From Coleophoma eucalyptorum (Eukaryota > Ascomycota > Leotiomycetes > Helotiales > Dermateaceae), in the NCBI GenBank assembly GCA_026120035.1, contig JALRME010000050.1:62001-126000 (forward strand): a stretch of 64,000 nucleotides of DNA. Direction: 5' to 3'. The notes beneath the pieces are model-generated. The model did not search any database and had not been told where the DNA came from. It worked only from the letters and a program-made list of their open reading frames with translations. This document shows positions 32,181 through 43,362 of this stretch, piece by piece (within the stretch, counting starts at the first letter, position 1; every line of letters begins with the position of its first letter). The translations under genes and the position numbers were made by a program.

Positions 32181-33882
32181 GTAAGTTAGTAGACACCATC
32201 ACAGTCCAGATATCTAACAAGGATACAGATCAAACGTTTTAGAGTACCTTACTGCTAGATGCGCTTTGGATGAAAACAAAGCCATCTGCTTTGCTTACTA
32301 TAACTATTGGACTCCGGAGCTACAGGACCCCACTCAGATAGTAGGCACTTTGCTCAAGCAGCTTTGCCAAAATAGAGAAACTATTCCTCATTGGCTGCTC
32401 AAATTCAAACGCGACTCACATAGTCCTTCGACGGCTAGCACGCAAGAATCATTCACCGCACTCACGAAGGACTTAAACTTTAAGGAAGTATACATACTTA
32501 TCGATGCGCTGGACGAGTGTCCTGACAGCGAAAGGCACCGCATTATTGGCATTCTTACAGAAATAATGACAGGTCTACCATGTGCGAAGATCTTTATCAC
32601 GAGTCGAATGGAGTCTGACATCGTGCGCGCTTTTGAAGAGATCAGTACGCCTGTAATCCCAATCAAAGCAGAGAGCGTCGCAGCAGATATCGAGAGCTTC
32701 GTTAACAGTGAAGTGAAGAAGCTTCGGAAAGGCTACTTCGGGAAGAAGCTCTATTTGACAAGCGACCATCTTGAAGAAAAAGTCATTCAAACTTTGACAG
32801 GGAAGTCAGAAGAAATGTAAGTTGGAGCCTCAACAAATGCTAGTTCAACCTGCTAACTTTAAAATAGGTTTCTTTGGGCAAATCTACAATTACAGAACCT
32901 ATGCCAGGTCAGTAAGGAGAAAAGACATCGATCGATTGAGGCTGCACTTCAAACGCTTCCGCATGGCCTTGACGAAACCTACACTCGTATATTAGCGCGA
33001 ATTGAGACCCAACCAACGCGCCTCAAAGCTCTAGCGCTTAACTGCCTGATGTGGATACTTTACGCCAAAAGACCGCTAACAACTGGAGAGTTACAACATG
33101 CGCTTGCACTTGCGACAGACAGTACATGCCAAAAGCAAATCGATATAGACGTGGATAAGGTCGAGGTCATTATTGAAGCTTGCGGCAATCTGATTGTGGA
33201 GGAATACGACGCAATCCGCCCGATCCACTATTCAGTACAGGAGTTCTTTATGAAGTCCCCTGGCAAGGTACCACAGCAAAGTATCCAGGAGAATCTGAAA
33301 GATCTATCATTTGTTCAATCAACACTTGCTGAGATTTGCCTAAGATATGTCCAACTTGGAATGCTTAGCCAACCGTGCAAGAAATAGCATGAGCTTTTTG
33401 ATTGTCTTCGAATAGCCAAATTTGCTTGCTATGCTGCTCTGTACTTTGACGATCATCTTTCACAATGTACAAATGTTCCAAGCGGTACTCTACACTTAGT
33501 AACAGGCCTTCTCAACCAAGATAGTGAATTCCTTGCTGCACTTCTTCAAATTAGACATCTCCAGGGTAGGTTCGATATCTCGACAATTTTGGAAAGTTTC
33601 AAGCAGGTCAATTTTGTGGTTTCGGCAAGCACAATTATATATGGAACGCGACTATTCGATATAAGCTACATTCAGACACAGTTAGTGGGTGTTACACCGC
33701 CTGCTTATGCACTACACCAAGCGTCGTCCGCCGGGTCGATTAACGCCGTCAGGCGGTTAATAGAGCAAGGATATGATGTTAACGAAGATGACGAAGACGG
33801 TACTCGCCCATTATACTATGCATCATTACGAGACGATGACAAAGTCGTTGAACTCCTACTTTGCACGGGCGCCGATATCAAC

Positions 33883-34479
33883 ATACAAGGCGGAGGCTAC
33901 GGTAGCGCGCTCCAGGCGGCCTCATATGGAGGTCAAGACAAGACTGTTAAGCTACTGCTTAGCAAAGGCGCCGATATCAACATACAAGGCGGAACCTACG
34001 GTAGTGCACTCCAGGCGGCCTCATATAGAGGTTACGACAAGATCATCGATCTACTGCTTAACAAAGGCGCCGATGTCAACATACAAGGCGGACGCTACGG
34101 TAGTGCACTCCAGGCGGCCTCAGAGGGAGGTCATGATAAGACTGTCGAGCTACTGCTTAACAAAGGCGCCGATGTCAATATACAAAGCGGAACCTACGGT
34201 AGTGCACTCCAGGCGGCCTCGTTAGGAGGCTACGACAAGATCATCGATCTACTGCTTAACAAAGGCGCCTATGTCAACATACAAGGCGGACGCTACGGTA
34301 GTGCACTCCAGGCGGCCTCAGAGGGAGGTCATGATAAGACTGTCGAGCTACTGCTTAACAAAGGCGCCGATGTCAACGTGCAAGGCGGAGTCTACGGTAG
34401 CGCATTCCAGGCAGCCTTCGCGGAAGGGCACGACAAAATTGTTGAGCTGCTACTTAACAAGGGCGCTAAACGCGATTTT
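33883..34479 (+). repeat. Six near-identical 99-base ankyrin-coding repeats
   Basis: In-phase 33-codon units (IQGGxYGSALQAAS, then DKTVELLLNKGADVN). Units alternate between two subtypes (GGHDKTVELLL and GYDKIIDLLL), suggesting duplication of a two-unit block. Confidence 0.9.
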
Positions 34480-34549
34480 TAGCACGGCCCCCAGCAGTAG
34501 TAAACAGTGCAATGATCGGACAAATTGCCGAGAGCAAAAGCCATTGCCG

Positions 34550-34770
34550 CACTACATAGACCAAGGCAAGCTAGTGGAGGCGGAGAAGATATACATTCGG
34601 GTACTATAAGGTGATAAGGTCGCTCTTGGCCCTTAACTTGCGCTATTATATTTAGTAGCGTTAAACACTATATCCGTGTTTAGTTATCTCTTAGAGAGAG
34701 ATCGGAAAGATATAATAAAGTGGATGTATACACGAGTATTGTCTAGATGCGGAATCATACAAGAGTGTTC
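34550..34770 (+). pseudogene. TPR-repeat relic downstream of ankyrin array
   Basis: Just after the ankyrin stop the plus strand reads YIDQGKLVEAEKIYIRVL-stop-GDKVALGP, then LVALNTISVFSYLLERDRKD. This is the same pattern as the TPR units of the 25894-29614 gene (YADQGKLVEAEQMYQRALQG...ALG). It is interrupted by a stop and too short to function. Confidence 0.5.
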
Positions 34771-35093
34771 CTCGAATTGGTGTAACTAACTTGCAGATCA
34801 GCCTTAATTAGTATAAGTTGCGACTAATGAGCCGAAGGTAGGCCAAGATAAGTTTACAGAACCTAGAGTAGTATTTAAGGTCTTTTAAGCAGAAACTCCA
34901 CAAGTTAGGAAGGTGGCTGAATATCAGATAGCTATCAGGGCACAGGTTTCTATCTAATATTATCCAATGTTATCCTGGCATTATGTTGCACTTTGAGTAG
35001 GCGATAGAAGAATAACTCGGACTCTAACCATGAAGAAACTCACATAACCAATCAGGGGGGGGCAACAGGCCAAGTCAATCCATTTTTAAATCA
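34771..35093. other. Intergenic region
   Basis: AT-rich sequence with no supported feature. Confidence 0.4.
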
Positions 35094-35683
35094 TGGCGGT
35101 CCCGCCATCCGCCGCACGAGGTCTTTCGAAGCTGATAAAGGAGTCTTATGTTCAGGAGGAGACTTCTCAGGCTCCGAAAATTTGACTTTTCTTTCTCTAT
35201 TCACAGGCGTATCAGTGAAGAGTCACCACCTAGCAGAATCCCGCTTTTGTTAGGTCAGTCATATACTGTAATAAGCACGTGGAAATGTCATTATGGTCAT
35301 ATGTCAGATATGCTCAAGTTACAGTTGGTTAATAGGAAATGCAAACGCAAGGCTCCCAAGATCTCCCATTTTCAGAGATAGAACAGCTGCAACAAATAAT
35401 TAGCAATTCACCCAACTATGCAGTGGCTCTGCAGAAAGTGGGGAATGAGAACTTGACCATGACCTGGGTTGTTCCTTGGGACAAAAGGTACAAAAGAAAG
35501 GTTGCAGATGCCCTATTACAAGAACATCTTTATCTTTATCGCCACTACGCCCATATGTTTCTCGACCGCCTACCACATATTAGAGACATTGAGGACAAAG
35601 AAACACCTCTGCCAGTCACTTGGTCTCCACCCTACGTATTCGTATCCAGGGAACAAAGTGTCTTGAAGTATTGCACAGAATGA
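35094..35683 (+). CDS. Possible hypothetical gene, structure unresolved
   Basis: An ATG at 35094 opens MAVPPSAARGLSKLIKES before a stop. Further on, an ATG frame at 35339-35683 encodes 114 aa (LPFSEIEQLQQIISNSPNYA, TMTWVVPWDKRYKRKVADAL, LYLYRHYAHMFLDRLP) with convincing amphipathic composition. Splice signals between them exist (for example TTCACAG near 35205) but no combination joined all parts in phase. The protein family is not recognised. Confidence 0.35.
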
Positions 35684-37722
35684 TTTAATTCGAATTTTGA
35701 CCACTGCAAGTAGTAAACTGTCTCAAAAACTACCATTGGTCTTCGGCTGATCTCCCGCGGAAGCCCTGAACTGCCTTCACGTACCTCGCGATCAGACACG
35801 AAGTAAGCGAGCTTAGCTTAATATACAGATTTGCCAGAGTTTTTATGGCAGATGCAGTGTCTCTCGCACATTCTCTCGGGTCATACATATCCTGGGAGTT
35901 TACACTTCGGGTTAGAATGGGAATATCTGAATTTGCCGGCCTTCGTGGCCAGCTATCAGCTCAGAGCGTGTAGGATATTGGTCTGCGAAAAAGGATGTGA
36001 ATAGGGAGGAAATGATGAGCATCTACAGGAAGTTATGTGCATAAATAAATCATTTGTCACCAACCATGTACCAATAACAGGCTGTATATGAATAGTTTTT
36101 AGCGACAGTCATCTCTGGCTGTAGTGGTGAGCATGGATATATCCAGATAGGTAGAGTTAAATAGCAGCCAGCTGGTGAATAAAAGGCAAAGGACTGGTTT
36201 ACTTAGCGAAGCTTGCTTCAGTTTCGATACTCAGTTGCCTTGGAGAACAGTTTACCAATCACCATCTAAGGCAGTAATCTTTGCTAGACCAGAAGGGAGG
36301 GCTAGAGTATCTGTCTAAGGAACTGTGAAGCTCATGTATTGCAGAGCGGACGGGATGCCCAATTCTCCTCATTCTGTGGTTGTATGTAGCAGAGTATGCT
36401 TTGTTACATAATGTACAGCAAAGCTTACAAGTGGTGAGCGGGGAGGGGATAGGAGTTCAGACTTGCTATATTTTGACTTCTTCTCCCAAAGCTATAACTA
36501 TATACAGTTGTACAAAAATTCTATGATTGGAATGTGTCTCAGCTGTGGACTGATCTATATACGCCTCTAGGATTCTAGCTTGGATCAGACTTTGAGACTT
36601 GTCGATGGGTACAGGCTCTGTAAAAGCAATTCATTACCCGAGGGGAAACCTGTTGAAAGTCTAGACCGGGTCGGAAATAATAATAACCTTTTCACCACAG
36701 TGTTTCGGTTGCACTTGGATCTTAAGACCATATACATTTCAGAGACGCTCGACTTAGTAAGTTGCCCAAGGATCATTTCGTAAGCAATGGTGCTAATACA
36801 TTGTATCAGAATGAAATTTGACTAGTTATTAACCTTTATCATATTCTTTCCTATTACTCTATCACTGTCGTGTGCGTTTCTTCTCTATTGATTGGTTTGC
36901 TTCTTCGCCTATAGTAAACAACTATATCACAACTAATCAACAGAGTTAATTCAATCAAACACCTTGATAGCCATCAGAGAGTCTTCTAAAAGAGTTAGAT
37001 TGTATTTTCTTGTATGCTTTAAATGTCATTGGCAATATTTCAATGAAAATACTTCTCAATCTGCAGGTTAGGAGACAGAAACTTTAGTTAACAAGCCCCC
37101 AAAGCCCCATTCCAGCGAGAGTGGGTCAATAGTAATTGAAGTGACTCCTGCTTGGACAAAATAGTCAACTATAGTGAGCGATCTCGGATACGATAGAACT
37201 GTAAAGTAAGGTGATATTTAGGGTGTATTTTACGTAAAACTTTTGACAATATAGCTCTAAAAATAAGCTCTGCTCTAGCAAAAGTAAGTTAGGCGCATTT
37301 AAGCATTTCTACTTGTATGATTTCGTTTTCAAAAATGGCCTTGGCAATTTTTGCCTGCCGTTGTAAGTAGCCTAAAATTGAAATCTGAATCACTATCAAG
37401 TCGTGTGATACTTAGCAAAGTCTTATATATGAAAAGTCTGACAGTATAACATTCCTACTTTAAACTCTAAGGATATGGACGAGGAAGGGGATGGAATGGA
37501 AAGGGGATAAATACCTTGGGGCTGAAATACTAGAGGCTTGGCCACTATGACAGAACTTTAATGGGAAGAATTGTAACCTCATCGCTTGAACCAAGCCTAA
37601 GCATAGCTTAAGGGCAACAGACAGATAAAACCAGACAAAGTCCACTGACATTGAGAAATATCGGTTCATACTTTTCAGAAACTAAAAATTAAAAACGAAA
37701 AGCTCATCTTAAAATCTTCAAT
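35684..37722. other. AT-rich intergenic region
   Basis: Two kilobases without a convincing frame on either strand. The last 150 bases are the presumed promoter/5' UTR of the secreted-protein gene. Confidence 0.45.
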
Positions 37723-38421
37723 ATGAAGCACTCTTCTCTTCTTCTACTATTTACGGGACTATTGACCTTTACCATTGCTCAAACACCTCCACCATGTAGG
37801 TTTCTCTCTCTCGATTAAACTTCAAAATACTAATAAAGCCGCCTAGGCGGTCCTGACGGTGTCTCTGTAGATGCTATTAACAATTTCCATCCATGCATTG
37901 AGCCAATACTTGACTCGCAACCAGAGGTCAAAAAATCTATCCAACTCTATAACAGTAAAATGTCCGCAATGGTCCGAAGATATCAACGCCGTAATCCGAT
38001 TCCAGCACCCGAAGAAGGAGCCCTTGCAATTTCCAATCGGGCAGTCGAACTCCACCGCCGAGGCTGGTTGTCCGGAATCGTGAACGCGGTCAAGAATGTT
38101 GTCTCGGCCGTCGCGGCTATCGTTACAGTAGCGATTCCAATTTTGAACGATATTGTAAATGCTTTGAGTTGTGGTTGGGTCTATGCGGCAATAGTGATTA
38201 TAGGCCAAGTGTTATTGAACCCGCCTATTACTCCTCAACCGTGCGGCGTATCGATAGGAAGTGGAAATAAGCTATGGAGTGTTAACCCCGGCAATAAATT
38301 GCTTGCAGGCGCCCCCCCGAAGAAAACAATTAAACCACCAAAAGATCCCAGGCCCTGCCCACGCTGTTTGATACCAAGGGATCTGAAAGAATCAGCACCT
38401 GAAGAATCGACGTTTGATTAG
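37723..38421 (+). CDS. Small secreted protein with hydrophobic helical core
   Basis: Two exons (37723-37795 and 37847-38421) separated by a 51-base intron (GTAGGT, ACTAATA branch, CCTAG) give 215 aa. The first 19-20 residues are a clear signal peptide (MKHSSLLLLFTGLLTFTIAQ), only visible when the first exon is included. The mature protein has six cysteines and a basic middle region (RRYQRRNP). It then has a long hydrophobic amphipathic segment, roughly GWLSGIVNAVKNVVSAVAAI through VTVAIPILNDIVNALS, followed by a second hydrophobic stretch (VYAAIVIIGQVLL). The tail is Pro/Lys-rich with a CPRC pair. No family is recognised. An effector-like, cell-surface or membrane-active role is conceivable, but this is inference from composition only. 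Confidence 0.75.
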
Positions 38422-39685
38422 TCTGGGAGAGGAGAGGGGAAGGCAGGCTCATATCAAGTCTAGCTTGGATAGGGCAGGCAAGGTCGCTTTAGGTACTGGG
38501 TAGTGCTGGGTGGGGCTGGGGAGACTGGGTACATTGTAGTGAGAGAAAATTTACAGAAATTCCAAATCTGTAGATACGATTGTCTTGTGATAACTCCATG
38601 AGGAGAGTCTTCTGACTTTCTTATTAAGATATTTTAGAAATTAACCTCAATAAAAAGGTGCCCTTTCTCGATGACTGGGTATCTCATACCAGTTCACAAA
38701 GCTTAGATAGAATCTACGCGGCTCAGGAGTACCTATTCTGGCTTACAGCACTTCCAGGAGAAATTCAAAGATATTGGGGACAAAGGGTATAAGATTTGAA
38801 ATTTGCTGCTGAAGCGAATTGTTATGAGTTTTATGCAGCAGAAGTCTGCGTCACCATTCTAGTGAATTCCATAGCATATGCAACGAAAACTTGTGCCTAA
38901 AAGTTGACGTAGGAGGGAAAATTGATTATGTCCAGCAAGAGTATGCTTGTAGATGCTATGTGTTAGCACTGGCGTAATTCTAGCCTATGAGAAAAGCTTC
39001 AGTGCACTAGACCCAAATCTCCAAGTTATTTTTAACGAATTTTACCTTACTTTAATTTCGAATCGTTATGCAGACTTCACATCCCAATCGTTTTCTGGCC
39101 TGGAGAGTAATACGCCTCGGAATATCACATACTTATAAACCGTAGGCGCTCGGTGGACAATTATTGTAAAGTTTTTAATGAGTGCTGTGACTGAGTGTAC
39201 GCCGAATCACCTGACCTTGGCAGCATGACTAAGCTGCAGTCGGTAACCCGAATGGATTCATGACAACAGGGGGCTCAGCATATCCGGAGCCTTCACAAGT
39301 GGTGCAATTGGTGCTATTGGATAGAGTAGGGGCATTTGCCAGCTGTACCCTGCAAAGCAAGTGGTTTATGGCAAGGTCAGTCAGTTGTGGCTAGATCACA
39401 TCACAGGATCAGGTACTTTACGCCGCAGAGTTGTAACCCACTCAGTTGTGCATGTTATTTCTTGGCCCGTGGCTGAGACGACAAATGTTTCTCTCAATAT
39501 AGTTTAGCTTCAGCAGCTGAACTTGAGTGCTTCTTCGCATCATGAGCATCATATTGAAACATAATTTCGACCACTTGTCGATCCATCGATCCATCTAAAT
39601 TCACAGCGACTCGAGGGAATATAGTTTTGATCGCGAAGAACTCTTCCCCATTGTGTCTTCCGGCCCTTGTCGACGGAAGCTCACA
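38422..39685. other. Intergenic region
   Basis: No supported gene. A 61-codon frame at 38953-39138 lacks an ATG at its start. The 3' part is the presumed promoter of the fusion gene. Confidence 0.45.
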
Positions 39686-42282
39686 ATGGATCCTTTATCA
39701 GTAACAGCCTCGATTGTAGGCATCCTCACAGCAGCGCAGCAAGTGTCCTCTTGCATCTCCAACGTTGTCTCCAAGGCTAAGAAGGCGCCAGACGAGATGC
39801 TAGAGCTCAAAACCAAGGTCGATGGCCTATATACGGTTCTCTATCAGCTACAGTCTATTCTATTAGGCCGCGAAAGAGCTCAACAGTCGCGAACTACCCT
39901 AATTCTCGTAGAACAAGTGACGATGTCACTTTGTGCGTGTGTGGTAATCTTCTCCAAGCTAAATACGTTCGTTGTAGCTCTAGAGAATGAAACCCAACGA
40001 GACGTGGTGGAAAGGATTAGATGGGCGCTGAAAGCGGACGAACTTAACGAGTATCTAACCAAATTGGAGAGGCAGGAAAACTCATTGTCTTTGATGTTGA
40101 CTATTCTGACATGGTAGGGTTGATATGAGCATACAATTATGGAGCTGTAGGCTAACTCAAAGTTCATAGTGAGTCTAACTTTGAAGCTCACTCAGCTGTT
40201 AGTCGTCTAGAACAAGCTGTGAATGCTCTTCTTCAAAGTCATGAACGATTGCTTCAGCAGCAAGCTGTAACGGACTACGAATCTATCTATCCCCGAGAAG
40301 AAGCAAACGAAAAAGGATCAATGCTCTCTAGTAGCAGCAGTGGCGAGAACTCGTCGCAGGAGAACGTGCTTCATGTGTTTGACTTCCAGGAGGACCTGGA
40401 TTCTTCTAGGGTCTATCGGAGAATTCAAAGAAGTCGGATTGAAGGCGACGAAACGTTTTCTATATATTCCAAAACCAATCATACGATGGCTTGGTCTATG
40501 ATGTCTGGATTGAGCCTATCAGAAATTTCTAATATTGGCGTACTCCAACTGCCACTTTCCAAAGACCAGATAAGCAATAATGAACTCTACCAGTTTGGGA
40601 ATTTAAGCATTGAAAATACTCAAACTAAACCTCCCAGCAGCAACAGCAGCAACAGCAGCAACAGCAACAACAACAAAAATAGAAGGAAGACTTTTATGGC
40701 ATCAAATGAGTACAGCATCGAGGACTGGAATATCAAGGTCAAGACCAGCTATCTCGGGATCATGAACCAGCTTATTGCAAAGACCTTCACACACCAAGAT
40801 CTAATATGGGTAGTTCCTTGCATTGGTGGCATAGAATATCCCATGGACTCACCCGGAGAGTCATTTACGGTACTTGTAGCTGGGGAAAGTTTGGAAGTTG
40901 AAGTTCAATACCATGTTGTAGACAACATTACCTGGGTCTTGTTGGATTCGCCAGTATTCCGCCAACAGGCGAAAGCCTATCCATATCCAGATGCCGATGG
41001 CCCATCCAGCGCACCCTTTTATTCCCTGTGGAACCAGTCCATTGCAAGGATGATGCAGCGTTTTGAGTTTGATAACTACCTAGCTTTTGACTATCGGAGT
41101 GCCCTGGCATTACTCTATTTGCTTCCCAAAACGGTGCCCTGCGTTTTTATGCACACTGACAATGGCCCGATTTCACATGCGAATTTGGGATGGGATGCTG
41201 AACTAGCAGAAACGAGCAGATTGCTTAGCTTTACGTTTGGGCTCGAAAAATGGAAGGTCGAGCAGTATCTACTATGCAGGTCAGAATGGAATTTATTATA
41301 CATGATTACGAGATACCTCGCGCTCAACCAAAATGGGAAGGGTTACATCAGTGTCGGCGAAAAGCACACCTACAATTCAAAGTCTCAGAGCCACAAGACA
41401 ATTGCCCTAGCCGGAATCAATGAGATGACCCATCTTCCAGGGCCCGACCCATCGGACACGTTACCCATGGATGAGGGGTTCGAGATTCACGAGGCTGCGT
41501 ATATTGATGCGGATTGGGAAGCGAGAAGGCCTAAAATGCGGATGCAGCTCCAGGAATGGGCTGGGCTTGAAATAAATCCCAATGCTGAAATATTCATGTT
41601 CATCGGTCGCTGGGCGTACGAAAAGGGACCTGATATCATTCCTGAAGTGATGCAGGAACTTTTGGCAGAGAATTATGACATCCAGCTTGTATGCGTAGGA
41701 CCGATCATGGATGAGTACGGTCATAGTGCGGCCAAAAAACTTCAGCACTTGATGTCTATTTACCCTAAAAGGGTCTTCAGCAAACCCGAATTTACAGCTG
41801 TACCTCCGTACGTTTTCACGGGGCCAGAATTTGCCATAATACCCTCGCGCTATGAACCAGATGGTCTGGTAGCGATAGAATTCTGCAGGAAAGGAGCTCT
41901 ACCAATTGGACCTCTAATTGGGGGGCTCGGTCGAACCGTATGTATTTCAACCCACAAACCCATAGCAGCTAGATCAATTAACATTGCGTTTACATAGCCG
42001 GGCTTCTGGTACACGACGAGGAATCGATATACCAATAAAATTTCAACTGAGACAGCATTCCTGCAACGTCGTCTGAAGAAAGGTATCCGGGAGGCGATAG
42101 CGACGAAGCTTCCAGAGAGACAGGCGATGAGAGCGGCTGGTGTTAATGCAAGATTCCCGGTTCAGAGGTGGATTGAACAAATAGACCGATTTCAAAACGA
42201 TGCTATCCACGCACACTCACAAGCTATGAGGCGTAAGAACCGAGATTCAGCACAACTGCCTACACGTCGACTTATTAAGTAA
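39686..42282 (+). CDS. PF17111-type N-terminal domain fused to degenerate alpha-1,3-glucan synthase GT5 domain
   Basis: Three exons (39686-40113, 40170-41937, 41998-42282) join in phase to 826 aa. Residues 1 to about 290 are a full Helo_like_N/PigL_N domain (MDPLSVTASIVGILTAAQQV, LEQVTMSL-like core, MLTILTCES, TAWS-type motif seen as MAWSMMSGLSLSEISNI), otherwise the N terminus of fungal STAND-related proteins. A Ser/Asn linker (about 298-313) leads to a region collinear with the GT5 domain of Ags1-type alpha-1,3-glucan synthase: IEDWNIKVK, HQDLIWVVPCIGGIEYPMD, LLYLLPKTVPC, FMFIGRWAYEKGPDII, KRVFSKPEFTAVPPYVF, IPSRYEPDGLVAIEF and ARFPVQRWIEQID. The GH13 and multi-pass export domains are absent. 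Active-site motifs are changed: K-x-G-G-L reads KTSYL, NDYHG reads FDYRS, LHNAEFQG reads MHTDNGPI. It is probably a pseudoenzyme in an intact gene. Confidence 0.88.
40114..40169 (+). other. Intron 1 of fusion gene
   Basis: 56 bases, GTAGGG donor and CATAG acceptor. It splits the Cys codon of TILTCES, a family-typical position context. Confidence 0.75.
41938..41997 (+). other. Intron 2 of fusion gene
   Basis: 60 bases with GTATGT donor and ACATAG acceptor, phase 0. Skipping it would end the protein at a TAG overlapping the acceptor. Removing it restores the GGLG...PGFWY segment of glucan synthases. Confidence 0.8.
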
Positions 42283-42442
42283 ATCATGTCAACGAGCTTG
42301 TATATAGTTATCACCTTAGCTTAAGTGTATAACCTCTGTGAATTTGATATCCTTTATAATAATAAGTTTGCTGCAGAATGCAGTTATGTCATTGTATACT
42401 GCAGGGCTAATAAAAGAAAAGTCTGAGAGTTTCATGAAGCAC

Positions 42443-43362
42443 CTACCCTACTACCAAATAGATCTGCCCCGTTGCCTTGATATCAATCTGCTCCCCACAC
42501 TCAAGCAACTTCCACTCATCTCTACAGTCTCTCGTCTGTTGATCAATTACCACAGAAATATCCGTAGCTAATGTTGCACTAAACCACATATTCGCAATAG
42601 TTGCCTCGCTCAACAGCCACCCATCCGTCCCAACTGACTGGTCCTGAGAAAAAGACCCATTTCTCAGTCTATCAAGCTGAGAAATCTCTATGCCCATGCG
42701 TTTGAAAATCTCGATGGGGCTTATACTCAACACAGCATTGCTTGGCTGGATTGCCATGAGTTGATAGCTTGACTCTACCACGATTGAGTAGAAGAGCGAA
42801 GTGTGCAGGGCTGTAAGACGCGTCATGCGTTCTAGGGTCGGGTTGAAGAGCTCTTTCATTATAGGCGCCATGATGAAAAGCGTGTCTTCTCCTGGTCGAA
42901 GGTGGATCTGACGCACACGAGCATCGTGCAGCAGGAAGTGACAGGTGGAGGTAAAGACGTTATCGAGACCGTAGCTGCGTGCTTCGTGGCTGGTTTTGAG
43001 AAGGGGAGGAAGTAAGTGAACGGTGATAAGCGGGTGTTGCAGACATTCTATAATGTGAAAATGGATTTGCTGACCGAGTTTCGTACTGTAGATTGTGATA
43101 TTCGAGGGTGAGAGGTCGATGTAGGCGAAGTGCCAGATGCGACGTCTTCTGCACAAATAAGCCGGTCTTGTTAGTGTGACATCTGATATAAAATATCGTG
43201 GACATAGTGTAGTAGCACACACATTTCGAGGGGAAGCTTCGGCATCTTGTGGAAGTGTGTAAATCTTCCTAATATTGGTGCAGGCCCGACAAATGTCTTG
43301 TTAGGCTGTTGACGACAGAAACAGGACAGGGGTCGGTTTGTACAAAAGCTTGATGAAGACAT
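42443..43362 (-). CDS. 2EXR-domain protein
   Basis: Two exons (43362-43223 and 43148-42443) with a 74-base intron (GTGTGT...GTGCAG) joined in phase give 281 aa. The junction creates FTHFHKMPKLPLEIRRRIWHFA, the defining F(x)FP(x)LP(x)E(x)R(x)(x)IW-type motif of the fungal 2EXR family, here with H in place of the canonical P. The remainder (LLKTSHEARSYGLDNVF, then LRPGEDTLFI) follows the usual 2EXR layout. The biochemical role is unknown; members are common in large paralogous sets in filamentous fungi. The gene is convergent with the fusion gene, with 160 bases between the stops. Confidence 0.85.

Larger units (their letters stand above)
31066..34482 (+). pseudogene. Broken NLR gene: DUF7708-like - NACHT - ankyrin repeats
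   Basis: Exons: 31066-31869, 31934-32107, 32156-32180 (25-base microexon), 32229-32816 and 32868 onward; all four introns have GT-AG ends and join in phase. The N-terminal helical domain (FNFLGVLNRFMGGIAIGIQA, then MLYQFEDYLGPLAHY) is of the DUF7708 type that precedes NACHT. Three defects are seen. (1) A one-base frameshift near 31700: FIDTNGN continues as PKWTSWRLFLRQQWEPF only in the next frame. (2) Walker A, assembled across the microexon, reads GKPGAGNS, with Asn for the essential Lys. (3) An in-frame TAG at 33385-33387 splits the protein before the ankyrin part. Walker B (VYILIDALDEC) and eight ankyrin units remain well preserved, so decay is recent. Sequencing error could explain the indel but hardly all three. 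Confidence 0.85.

Noticed and set aside
33773..34609. Alternative-frame proteins over the ankyrin repeats
   Set aside because: They are shadows of the 99-base repeat. Only the frame with GADVN...LLLNKG has the ankyrin signature.
37843..38208. Minus-strand 121-codon frame opposite the secreted-protein gene
   Set aside because: The plus-strand frame has a signal peptide, canonical intron and in-phase join. The antisense frame has no comparable evidence.
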